Of a stretch of 61,002 bases of DNA, positions 54,197-61,002 are shown piece by piece (the first letter of the stretch is position 1; each line of letters opens with the position of its first letter). Source of the stretch: Cryobacterium cryoconiti (GTDB lineage: Bacteria > Actinomycetota > Actinomycetes > Actinomycetales > Microbacteriaceae); the NCBI RefSeq assembly GCF_004403065.1, contig NZ_SOHA01000012.1, positions 349-61,350 of the forward strand, in the 5' to 3' direction. The notes under the pieces were generated by a model. It made no database searches. It saw only the letters and a list, made by a program, of their open reading frames with translations, and was not told the DNA's origin. A program made the position numbers and the translations under genes.

Positions 54197-55735
54197 TCAG
54201 TACGCACCCACTGGTCGCATGACCGTTTTGAAGGTGCGCCAGATGATGATGAGGTCACCGGCCAACGACCAGTTCTCGACGTAGTAGAGGTCCAGTCGCA
54301 CACTGTCCTCCCAGCTCAGGTTCGACCGACCGTTGACCTGCCACATCCCTGTCAGGCCCGGTTTGATGTACAGGCGCCGATGCACGTGGGTCTCGTAGGC
54401 TTCGACCTCCACCGGAAGCGGCGGGCGCGGGCCGACGAGGCTCATGTTCCCGACCAGGATGTTCCAGAGCTGAGGCAATTCGTCCAGCGAGTACTTGCGG
54501 AGCACACGACCCACCCGAGTGATGCGCGGGTCATTGCGAATCTTGAAGAGGGCCCCGGATGCCTCGTTCTGGTCGAGCAGCCCTGCGAGGTCGTCTTCTG
54601 CCGTCTGAACCATGGAGCGGAACTTGACCATTTGAAAGGTGCGCTCATTGCGCCCGCATCGCTCCTGGTGGAAGAGGACGGGGCCGGGTGAGTCGAGCTT
54701 CACGGCAATCGCGATGGCCAGCAGGAGCGGCCAGAAGAAAAGGAGTGAAATTCCGGACACCCCGATGTCGAGAACGCGCTTGAGCACATGCTTCGCTCCC
54801 TCGAATTGCGGTATCTCCACGTGGATCAGGGGCAGCCCCTCGACCGGGCGGAAATGGATGCGGGGACCGGCGACATCCGTGAGCTGGTTGGACAGCACCA
54901 GGTCAGCGGAGGTCCCCTCCAACTGCCAGCCGAGCGTGCGGATGTATTCGCTGCCTCCAGCCGGCTGGCCTGCGACGATCACCGTGTCGACGGCAAGATC
55001 GGAGGCCGCGATCGCAACGTGCGCGGGGTCGGAAACCACTGGGATCGTGCGGCTCTCGCTTTTCACAGCGGTCGTCGAACCGTTCGCGAGTGCGACCCCC
55101 ACCACGTAATAGGTGGCGCCGGCCTTCTCGATCTGGCCGACCACGTATTCGACATCGGCACGATTGCCGACCACGATGACGCGCGCGAGGTAGTGGCCGA
55201 ACAGCCGCTGGCGCAGCAACCACCGCCGCCACAGCCAACGTTCCAGGACGAGGCCGCAAATGCCGAGGGGGAGTGCGAGCACGAAGAAGCCGCGTGCAAC
55301 GTCGACCTGGAACGCCAGGAAGCCGATGGCGAGGAGGCCGAAAGCGATCGCGCTCGCGTTGATCACCTGCTTGTACTCGGTCGCCCCGATTCCAATGACG
55401 CGCGAGTCTCTGGTGTGGAAGACGCCCAGGGTGGCGATCCAGCTCAGTGCGATGAGCAGCGCGACCAGCCAGTAGTCGGCCTGATATCCGCCGATGGATG
55501 CCCGGGCATCCTCCCCGCGGAATCTGACCAGCAGGGCGGTCGTGACCGCGACCATGACGATGCCCACGTCGCTCAACAAGAGTTTCGCGCGAAACTGTCG
55601 GGCCCAGACCAGACCGGACGACCTCGCGTCGACGCTGACCGGGTTCGTGACTGCCGGTGCCGGCACCAGGGCAAGCTTCGGCTGGGTTCTGGGGAGACGC
55701 CCGGCGTAAGGCAGGCGCGGTCGTGGATCCGTCAC
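54197..55735 (-). CDS. Initiating undecaprenyl-phosphate sugar transferase (WcaJ/CpsE type)
   Basis: 512 residues from GTG 55735. Four to five N-terminal membrane helices (~50-165), a Rossmann-like middle part (RVIVVGNRADVEYVV near 184) and, after another helix (~320-345), the catalytic bacterial sugar transferase domain with VKFRSM near 371, RKYSLDELPQLWNIL near 413, VGPRPPLP near 433 and KPGLTGMWQVNGR near 456. It moves a hexose-1-phosphate from UDP-sugar to undecaprenyl phosphate, starting each repeat unit. First gene of the leftward operon with the cytidylyltransferase, gmd, fcl and glycosyltransferase. Confidence 0.92.
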   Translation of the reverse strand: MTDPRPRLPYAGRLPRTQPKLALVPAPAVTNPVSVDARSSGLVWARQFRAKLLLSDVGIVMVAVTTALLVRFRGEDARASIGGYQADYWLVALLIALSWIATLGVFHTRDSRVIGIGATEYKQVINASAIAFGLLAIGFLAFQVDVARGFFVLALPLGICGLVLERWLWRRWLLRQRLFGHYLARVIVVGNRADVEYVVGQIEKAGATYYVVGVALANGSTTAVKSESRTIPVVSDPAHVAIAASDLAVDTVIVAGQPAGGSEYIRTLGWQLEGTSADLVLSNQLTDVAGPRIHFRPVEGLPLIHVEIPQFEGAKHVLKRVLDIGVSGISLLFFWPLLLAIAIAVKLDSPGPVLFHQERCGRNERTFQMVKFRSMVQTAEDDLAGLLDQNEASGALFKIRNDPRITRVGRVLRKYSLDELPQLWNILVGNMSLVGPRPPLPVEVEAYETHVHRRLYIKPGLTGMWQVNGRSNLSWEDSVRLDLYYVENWSLAGDLIIIWRTFKTVMRPVGAY

Positions 55736-56117
55736 CGTGTGCTCACCCCGCCACCGAAGATTCGCGGGCGGGCGCAGTGCAGCGCTGGGGACGCGGCCGG
55801 GGTGGGGCCGTCAAAAATGGGTCGACGAACACGTCGACACGTAGCAAACGTGTTCACGGAATCCTCTGCATTTCGGGTTTACAGAGCGGGTGGGATTCGC
55901 GCGGGGGACCCGTCTAGGGAACGGGCCACCCGGGCGAACCAATAAGTGATGGATTTTCAACTGCTTGCGAGGAGACCATACCCCGGAACGCGCAGGAAGG
56001 CTGGTGCCCCGAACGGGGGGACGCAGAAACCGTGTGCAGTGGTCCGGTCATCGGCCTGAGCGCACTGCGCAGACCGCGCCGGAAAAGACGCCCCGTTTCA
56101 CCGGGTAGCTTTTTCTC
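55736..56117. promoter_or_regulatory. 382-bp gap with shared upstream element of the glycan operon
   Basis: Divergent region between the WcaJ-like gene and the metallopeptidase gene. Minus-strand positions 55894-55833 carry CTGTAAACCCGAAATGCAG...CCGTGAAC, closely matching 57713-57653 before the WbpD-like gene. Inside lies ACACGTAGCAAACGTGT (55837-55853), a 6-bp-arm palindrome, and two GTCGAC sites. The rest shows no gene. Confidence 0.5.
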
Positions 56118-56999
56118 ATGACGTTCAACGACAACGCGAATATCGGCGGCGGCCGGGTCAGCAAGCGGGGCCGCAATACGGGGATCGCCGTGGGCGGCGG
56201 CGGAGTGGGTGTGATCGTCCTGTTCCTGCTCTCCCAGGTCCTGGGAGTGGATCTGAGCGGCCTGGCCGGCGGTGGCACGCAGCCCGCCGACGCCGGCAGT
56301 GTGTCCAATCTGTCCGAGTGCACGACCGGGGCCCAGGCGAACGACGACGTCGAATGCCGGATCAAGGGCGCCGCGGCATCCCTTGACGTGTTCTGGGGCG
56401 AGGAACTGCCTGCCCGCGGAATCGAGTACCAGCAACCGCCGGTCGCACTGTTCACCGACAGCGTCGGCACGGCGTGCGGCGGGGCCACGAGTGCAACCGG
56501 GCCGTTCTACTGCCCGCCGGATGCGACCATCTACATCGACACCGCATTCTTCGGCGACCTGCGCACCCGCTTCGGTGCCTCCGGCGGTCCCCTCGCCGAG
56601 ATGTATGTCGTGGCGCACGAATGGGGTCACCACATCCAGAATCTGGAAGGCACCCTCGCGGCCGCCCAGGACGGACAGACCGGGGACGGCTCCAACGCGG
56701 TGCGGGTCGAACTGCAGGCAGACTGTTTTGCCGGCGCGTGGGCCGGTGCGGCCTCTGACACCCGCGACACCGGGGGAGTTCCCTTCCTGAAGCCCATCAC
56801 GGCGGCACAGATCCAGGATGCGCTCAGCGCGGCATCCGCGATCGGAGACGACCGCATCCAGGAGTCCATGCAGGGCCAGGTCAACCCGGAGGCCTGGACC
56901 CACGGCTCCAGCGAGCAACGCCAGCGGTGGTTCCAGACCGGTTTCAGCGACGGTGTCGGCAGCTGCGACACGTTCGCCCCTTCTGACGCGGAGCTGTAG
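56118..56999 (+). CDS. Neutral zinc metallopeptidase (YpfJ/KPN_02809 family)
   Basis: 293 residues. A short Gly/Arg-rich cytosolic tail leads to one membrane helix (~24-45), then an extracytoplasmic domain containing the zinc site AHEWGHHIQNLEG with HExxH near 167-171 and a downstream ELQADCFAGAWAG helix near 198 expected to supply the third ligand. Four Cys may form disulfides. Substrate unknown. It sits between the glycan operon and a related acetyltransferase gene; its stop is 10 bp from that gene's stop. Confidence 0.9.
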   Translation: MTFNDNANIGGGRVSKRGRNTGIAVGGGGVGVIVLFLLSQVLGVDLSGLAGGGTQPADAGSVSNLSECTTGAQANDDVECRIKGAAASLDVFWGEELPARGIEYQQPPVALFTDSVGTACGGATSATGPFYCPPDATIYIDTAFFGDLRTRFGASGGPLAEMYVVAHEWGHHIQNLEGTLAAAQDGQTGDGSNAVRVELQADCFAGAWAGAASDTRDTGGVPFLKPITAAQIQDALSAASAIGDDRIQESMQGQVNPEAWTHGSSEQRQRWFQTGFSDGVGSCDTFAPSDAEL

Positions 57000-57009
57000 C
57001 GCCGGCCGA

Positions 57010-57594
57010 TCAGTCGCGCGTGAGCAGGCCGTCGTGCTCGGTGTACTCCTCGCCGGTGACCGGGCAGACGAGGCTGCCGTCGGCGCCCGCCCGGAGCGGC
57101 ATCCCGCTCCGCCCGACCCAGCCGATGCGCTGGGCGGGCACGCCGGCCACCAGGGCGTAATCGGGGACGTCCTCGGTGACCACCGCGCCCGCTGCCACCA
57201 TGGCCCAGCGCCCGATCGTGAGCGGCGCGATGCACACAGCATTTGCCCCGATCGACGCCCCGGTGCGCACGGTCACCCCGACCAGGTCCCGCTCATCGAT
57301 CGCCTTGCGCGTTCCGTCGGGACTGATGGCCCGCGGATGCGCGTCGTTCGTGAAGACCGCCGCCGCGCCGACGAAGACTCCATCTTCGAGCAGAGACGGC
57401 TGATAGACGACCGCGTAGTCCTGAATAACGCAGTGCCGTCCGACGACGACACCGGGACCGATGTAGGCGCCGCGCCCGAGGATGCAGTCCGGTCCGAGCC
57501 GCGCGTATTCGCCCACCTGCACCAGGGTGCGAATCTGGCAGCCGGGGCCGATCACGGCGCTCGGGTCGATCTCGGCCGATGTCGCGATGCCCAT
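57010..57594 (-). CDS. Left-handed beta-helix N-acetyltransferase, WbpD/WlbB-like
   Basis: 194 residues from the ATG at 57594 (GAGG upstream). Hexapeptide repeats run from ~8 to ~150 (IGPGCQIRTLVQVGEYARLG, VVVGRHCVIQDYAVV, VTVRTGASIGANAVCIAPL), with the acetyl-CoA loop TNDAHPRAISPDG near 84. The C-terminal GWVGRSGMPL...CPVTGEEY tail is the mark of WbpD/WlbB-type enzymes that N-acetylate 3-amino sugars of surface polysaccharides. No partner aminotransferase or dehydrogenase is in the window. It shares an upstream element with the WcaJ-like gene. Confidence 0.83.
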   Translation of the reverse strand: MGIATSAEIDPSAVIGPGCQIRTLVQVGEYARLGPDCILGRGAYIGPGVVVGRHCVIQDYAVVYQPSLLEDGVFVGAAAVFTNDAHPRAISPDGTRKAIDERDLVGVTVRTGASIGANAVCIAPLTIGRWAMVAAGAVVTEDVPDYALVAGVPAQRIGWVGRSGMPLRAGADGSLVCPVTGEEYTEHDGLLTRD

Positions 57595-57652
57595 CAGGTT
57601 GCCTCGTGCGGCGGGAGGATGACGCGCCGCATCGTGGAGTGGCGGCAGGAAG

Positions 57653-57713
57653 GTCGACACGTTCGAATCGGATTCACGGTGATTCCCTGCAGTTCGGGTT
57701 ACAGGTCGGTGGG
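57653..57713 (-). promoter_or_regulatory. Shared upstream element, copy at the WbpD-like gene
   Basis: On the minus strand CTGTAACCCGAACTGCAGGG...CACCGTGAAT...ACGTGTCGAC, 59-119 bp before the ATG, aligns over ~60 bp with 55894-55833. The rest of the 352-bp gap up to the tRNA terminator (57714-57901) shows no gene. Confidence 0.5.
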
Positions 57714-57901
57714 GGCGCCGCGCAGGCCGATTCCGGTTGCCCGGGCGTCAATGGTGATCTGACGTTTTCTCAGCGTGTGACAAAACGGAACCTACCGTGG
57801 TTCCCGCCGGAGTCGCTAGCGCCCCAAAGTGGGGACGAAGCTGAGCGAACTTGCGGAGGGGCGTGGCCCGGGGGAGCGGGCCATCGGATGCCGAAACAGG
57901 C

Positions 57902-57944
57902 AAAAAAAGAAGGCCACCCCAGTAGAAGCCTGGGAATGACCTTC
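57902..57944 (-). terminator. Rho-independent terminator after tRNA-Phe
   Basis: Minus strand GAAGGTCATTCCCAG pairs with CTGGGGTGGCCTTC and is followed by seven T residues. Confidence 0.85.
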
Positions 57945-57946
57945 AG

Positions 57947-58019
57947 TGGCCCCGACCGGCGTCGATCCGGTGACCTTTCGATTTTCAGTCGAACGCTCTA
58001 CCAACTGAGCTACAGGGCC
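57947..58019 (-). tRNA. tRNA-Phe (anticodon GAA)
   Basis: 73 nt. Acceptor GGCCCTG pairs with CGGGGCC, discriminator A; D-arm GCTCAGTTGGTAGAGC; anticodon loop CTGAAAA; T-arm with GGATCGACGCC. CCA is not encoded. Confidence 0.97.
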
Positions 58020-58048
58020 AGAAGAAGCTTCGAGAAGCCGCTCCAAGG

Positions 58049-58073
58049 AAAAAAACCCTCTCTTTCGAAAGGG
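58049..58073 (-). terminator. Terminator between tRNA-Asp and tRNA-Phe
   Basis: Minus strand CCCTTTC-GAAA-GAGAGGG with a GNRA tetraloop and seven T residues. It may partly separate the tRNA transcripts. Confidence 0.85.
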
Positions 58074-58086
58074 CTTGTTGCCTGTG

Positions 58087-58160
58087 CGACCCTGACCGGA
58101 CTTGAACCGGCGACCTCCGCCGTGACAGGGCGGCGCGCTAACCAACTGCGCTACAGGGCC
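58087..58160 (-). tRNA. tRNA-Asp (anticodon GTC)
   Basis: 74 nt. Acceptor GGCCCTG with CAGGGTC (one G-U), discriminator G; anticodon loop CTGTCAC; T-loop GTTCAAGTC. Confidence 0.97.
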
Positions 58161-58206
58161 TCGTGATGAGAACTGAAAAACTCTTCAGGTCTTCATTCTG
58201 AGTGGT

Positions 58207-58247
58207 GATGCTGTGAATCTTTTGCGGTGATCATGATGCTGTGAATC
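58207..58247. repeat. Short direct repeat between tRNA-Asp and tRNA-Glu
   Basis: GATGCTGTGAATC at 58207-58219 and 58235-58247, 28 bp apart, in the tRNA spacer. Confidence 0.7.
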
Positions 58248-58302
58248 CGTGTTGCGATTTCGTACTTGTTTATTCTTGCACATCCCAGACCTTCAGGATG
58301 CG

Positions 58303-58375
58303 TAGCCCCAACGGGATTCGAACCCGTGTTAACGCCGTGAAAGGGCGCCGTCCTAGGCCGCTAAACGATGGGGCC
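58303..58375 (-). tRNA. tRNA-Glu (anticodon TTC)
   Basis: 73 nt. Acceptor GGCCCCA with TGGGGCT, discriminator A; D-arm TTTAGCGGCCTAGGA; anticodon loop CTTTCAC; T-arm ACGGGTTCGAATCCCGT. First of three tRNAs read leftward. Confidence 0.97.
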
Positions 58376-58614
58376 AAGACGCCATAAACCGCATGGCTTC
58401 CGACGCATAAGCATACGGTGAACCTGCTGACATTCCCAAATCGACATCGGAATATGTGCCGCCCGGGGGTGTCGAAACCGCCGAGCCTGTGAATTCCCGG
58501 GGTTTTGCTTGACGTGCGGCTAGATTCGAGGGGGGCAATTTTGCCCTCATGTTGTTATTGTGAACCGTTCTTTCCGCAGTAGCGGATGTGTGAAATGAAC
58601 CCGATCGGGGAGTA

Positions 58615-60036
58615 ATGAAGCGCACGGCAGTTCGATTCGGCCGCGAAGCACGAACTCGGCAGGACGACGATGGCACCACGCGAGACCCGCGCATCCGTCG
58701 TCACCGCGTCAGCATGGCGACCGGTTTCGTCGCCGCGCTCTCCCTCTTCGTCGCCCTGGTGGGCCCGGCCGGCCCAGCCCAGGCGATCGACTACCCGTCT
58801 TGGGAAGACCTGCAGAACGCCAAGTCGAACACGGCCGCCGCGTCCGCGCAGGTCAGCGCGATCCAGGATCTGATCGCCAATCTGCAGACCCAGGTCGCGC
58901 AGACCCAGGCGGAATCCGAGGCCCGCGGAGCGGAGTTGCAGAGCGCCCAGGAGAAATTCGACGAGGCGAGCCGCCGCGCCGATGACCTGGAGGCGCAGGC
59001 CACGGCCAGCACCATCGTTGCCGAGACCGCGACCCGCCAGGCCGGTCAGCTCGCCGCGCAGCTGTACCGCACCGGCGGGACCGACCTCAGCGTCAATCTC
59101 TTCCTCGACGGTGAGGCCAGCGGCGAGAACGCCGATGCGCTGCTGTCGAAGCTGGGCAGCATGAGCAAGCTCGTCGAGCGAAGCAGCAGCGTGTACGAGC
59201 AGGCTCAGACAGCCACGAACGTGGCCAAGTCGCTCGGCGACCAGGCCAAGGTCGCCCGGACCGAGCGCGAGAAGCTGCGCGTCGCCGCCGAGGACGCCCT
59301 CGCCGCCGCGCAGGCTGCCGCGCAGGCCGCCGCCGCCGCCCTGACCGAGTCCGAGGAGAAAAGCGTCGAACTCGACGCCCAGCTCAGGTTCATGCAGGAC
59401 GCCCAGGCCACCACGACGGCCGGCTACGAGGCGGGTGTGGCCGAACGGGCCCGCCTGGCCGCGATCGAAGCCGAGCGGGTGCGCGCGGAGCGTGCCGCCG
59501 CAAACGCACGGGCTGCCGCTGCTGCGGCGGCTGCAGCAGCAGCCCAGTCGAGTGGCGGCGGTGGCGGCGGCGGCGGAGGCTCGAGCAGCTCCGGCGGCGG
59601 CGGTTCCGTCGGCGGCGGTGGCTGGGCAGTACCGGCCAGCGGGCGCATCACCGACGGCTACGGACCGCGGGCCGTGATCTGCGGCAACAGCGGCTGCAGC
59701 AAGGGCTTCCACAGCGGCACCGACCTGGGTACCGGCTGCGGCGCCGGACTCTACGCGGCCAGCAGCGGGACCGTCATCTATGCGGGCACCTACGGCACCT
59801 ACGGCAACTTCGTCCTGATCCAGCACGCCAACGGCGTCTCCACCGGCTACGCTCACATCCGGCCGGGCGGCATCTACGTCTCCAACGGCCAGAGCGTGTC
59901 CGCGGGGCAGAACATCGCCAGTTCCGGTGAGACCGGGGCGGCCAGCGGCTGTCACCTGCACTTCGAGGTGCGCACCAACGGCAGCCAGATCAACCCGGCT
60001 CCGTTCATGGCGGATCGCGGTGCGGCTCTTGGCTAA
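58615..60036 (+). CDS. Secreted M23 (LytM-type) peptidoglycan endopeptidase
   Basis: 473 residues starting at ATG with GGGGAG close upstream. Arg-rich N-terminal tail, signal helix SMATGFVAALSLFVALVG to ~58 (AQA cleavage), long Ala/Glu/Gln coiled coil ~65-300 with the RTGGTDLSVNLFLDG block, Ala-then-Gly/Ser low-complexity linker ~298-340, and a C-terminal M23 domain with zinc ligands in FHSGTDLG near 365 and GCHLHFEV near 446. Likely cleaves peptide cross-bridges during cell separation; the coiled coil may mediate regulation, as in FtsEX-linked hydrolases. The next gene is a paralogue. Confidence 0.93.
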   Translation: MKRTAVRFGREARTRQDDDGTTRDPRIRRHRVSMATGFVAALSLFVALVGPAGPAQAIDYPSWEDLQNAKSNTAAASAQVSAIQDLIANLQTQVAQTQAESEARGAELQSAQEKFDEASRRADDLEAQATASTIVAETATRQAGQLAAQLYRTGGTDLSVNLFLDGEASGENADALLSKLGSMSKLVERSSSVYEQAQTATNVAKSLGDQAKVARTEREKLRVAAEDALAAAQAAAQAAAAALTESEEKSVELDAQLRFMQDAQATTTAGYEAGVAERARLAAIEAERVRAERAAANARAAAAAAAAAAAQSSGGGGGGGGGSSSSGGGGSVGGGGWAVPASGRITDGYGPRAVICGNSGCSKGFHSGTDLGTGCGAGLYAASSGTVIYAGTYGTYGNFVLIQHANGVSTGYAHIRPGGIYVSNGQSVSAGQNIASSGETGAASGCHLHFEVRTNGSQINPAPFMADRGAALG

Positions 60037-61002
60037 GGCCACCGGGCCCACGGGCACCGAGCCTCAGCACGCTGAACAGCACGCCGAACCGCAGCGCACC
60101 GAGCGACGGGGCTGGCGCAAGAAACCGTCCCGGCTGTTCGCCGCGGTCGCGCTCGGGGCGGTTGCGGCATCCGTCGGCGCCGTTGCCCCCGCGGCGTTCG
60201 CCGAACCCGGCTACCCCAGCTGGGACGACGTGCAGAAGGCCAAGCTCAGCGAGGCCACCAAGCAGGCCGAGATCGAATCGATCACCAAGCTGCTCGTCGG
60301 CCTGCAGACCTCGGCGGCCGCGTCCACCAAAGCCTCCCTGATCGCCGCGGAGACCTACCGGGTCGCCCTGGATGACCTCGACGCGGCAACAACCCGCGAG
60401 GCGAGCCTGACCGAGAAGGCTGCGGCAGCGGATGCCCGCGCTGCGGTTTCGAAGATGCGGGCCGGCCTGATCGCCGCGCACCTGGCGAAGGCCGGATCCC
60501 AGGATCTGTCGCTGACTTTGTTCCTCGATGGCGACAACGCTGACGAGCTGCTGGAGCAGCTCGGAACCGCGAGCAAGCTGAGCGAGCAGTCCGACACGAT
60601 CTACCGCGAGGCGCTGCAGGACAAGAACACTGCCGAGTCGCTCGGCGAGCAGGCGGCATCCGCTGCCGACGAGCGCACCCGGCTCAGCGCGGAGTCCCTG
60701 ACCAAGTATGAGGCGGCGAATGTGGCCGCCCAGGCCGCGGAGGCGGCCTACGAGACCGAGCGGCAGCGCTCCACCGAGCTGTTCGAGCAGCTCGCCCTGC
60801 TCAAAGACACGACCGTCGAGGCGGAGCGGGCCTATCAGGCCGGACAGGCTGCCGAAGCGGCGACTCTGGCCCTCGCCCGTGCGCAGGCGGCGGCCGACAA
60901 GCAGGCGGCAGCAGACGCGAAGGCGGTAGCGGCCGGAAAGCCGGCCGGCGGCCAGGCGGCGCCCGGCAAGCCTGCCCCCCGGCCCGCGCAACCGGCCGCG
61001 CC
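60020..61002 (+). CDS. Secreted coiled-coil protein, paralogue of the M23 gene, 3' end outside window
   Basis: Frame open to the last base: at least 327 residues. Start is GTG 60020 with GGCGGA upstream, overlapping the previous gene by 17 bp; TTG 60029 is an alternative. Signal segment LFAAVALGAVAASVGAV to ~65 (AFA), then PGYPSWDDVQKAKLSEATKQ and the coiled coil with QDLSLTLFLDGDNADELL near 164, parallel to the upstream protein (YPSWEDLQNAK, TDLSVNLFLDG). The visible end is an Ala/Lys/Pro linker, so an M23 or NlpC/P60 catalytic domain probably lies beyond the window. Confidence 0.85.
   Translation, partial: MRLLAKATGPTGTEPQHAEQHAEPQRTERRGWRKKPSRLFAAVALGAVAASVGAVAPAAFAEPGYPSWDDVQKAKLSEATKQAEIESITKLLVGLQTSAAASTKASLIAAETYRVALDDLDAATTREASLTEKAAAADARAAVSKMRAGLIAAHLAKAGSQDLSLTLFLDGDNADELLEQLGTASKLSEQSDTIYREALQDKNTAESLGEQAASAADERTRLSAESLTKYEAANVAAQAAEAAYETERQRSTELFEQLALLKDTTVEAERAYQAGQAAEAATLALARAQAAADKQAAADAKAVAAGKPAGGQAAPGKPAPRPAQPAA

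Noticed and set aside
55914..57242. 442-residue frame on the minus strand over the metallopeptidase gene
   Set aside because: It overlaps the HExxH gene and the beta-helix acetyltransferase in a wrong frame; composition is low-complexity.
58376..58614. Possible c-di-AMP (ydaO-type) riboswitch before the M23 gene
   Set aside because: Such riboswitches often precede wall hydrolases in actinobacteria, but I could not find the conserved core sequences in these 239 bases.

Overview
The window looks like a chromosome segment of a high-GC actinomycete, most likely a member of the Microbacteriaceae (Cryobacterium/Leifsonia-like). This rests on the strongly G/C third codon positions, the short imperfect-palindrome family GGTGGTCGAGCTTGTCGAGACC near 5.75 kb, the tRNA-Glu/Asp/Phe cluster, and the mix of gene families. 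No database search was possible, so genus is inference. I see no insertion sequence, phage gene or CRISPR array.

Layout. (1) 1-5.3 kb: the 3' part of a DEAD-box RNA helicase with a repetitive Arg/Tyr/Asp-rich N-terminal region, then on the minus strand a P2-type ATPase, a universal stress protein and a winged-helix regulator. (2) 5.3-18.1 kb: an aerobic phenylacetate module. A TetR (PaaR-like) regulator, two hotdog thioesterases and paaK read left; paaABCDE and a paaG-like isomerase read right from a divergent promoter that carries a PaaR-type palindrome. A branched-chain-type ABC transporter (livF, a livM-livG fusion, livH and a binding lipoprotein) reads left behind a second, similar palindrome, so it is probably the uptake system of the pathway. 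paaZ, paaF, paaH and paaJ are not in the window.

(3) 18.2-26.2 kb: an EamA-type transporter, then a glycosyltransferase, a flippase-like protein and a very large secreted beta-propeller/Fn3/LamG/DNRLRE protein. (4) 26.3-35.2 kb: a housekeeping interruption with recQ, a methyltransferase, a second P-type ATPase, an acyl-CoA oxidase-like protein and proline iminopeptidase. (5) 35.3-57.6 kb: the main cell-surface glycan locus. It holds a GH71-like alpha-1,3-glucanase with an N-terminal DNRLRE-like module, a tyrosine phosphatase and a polysaccharide co-polymerase/tyrosine kinase, a membrane-anchored SGNH hydrolase, a Wzy-like polymerase, two GT4 glycosyltransferases, a WcaF-like acetyltransferase, a CDP-alcohol phosphatidyltransferase, a second giant LamG/DNRLRE protein coupled to a GDPD lipoprotein, GDP-fucose biosynthesis (gmd, fcl), a cytidylyltransferase-like protein, a WcaJ-like initiating transferase, a zinc metallopeptidase and a WbpD/WlbB-like acetyltransferase. 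(6) 57.9-61.0 kb: tRNA-Phe, -Asp and -Glu with terminators, then an M23 endopeptidase and the start of a tandem paralogue cut off by the window end.

How the genes fit together: the glycan locus encodes a Wzx/Wzy-type pathway. WcaJ loads the first sugar-phosphate on undecaprenyl phosphate, glycosyltransferases extend it with GDP-fucose among the donors, Wzx flips it and Wzy polymerises it under control of the kinase/phosphatase pair. The CDP-alcohol transferase, the cytidylyltransferase and the secreted GDPD hint at a phosphodiester-linked substituent. The most distinctive feature is the pair of roughly 1350-residue secreted proteins, one in each half of the locus, together with a GH71 enzyme carrying a DNRLRE-like module. 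I read these as glycan-binding or glycan-remodelling partners of the polymer made here (inference).
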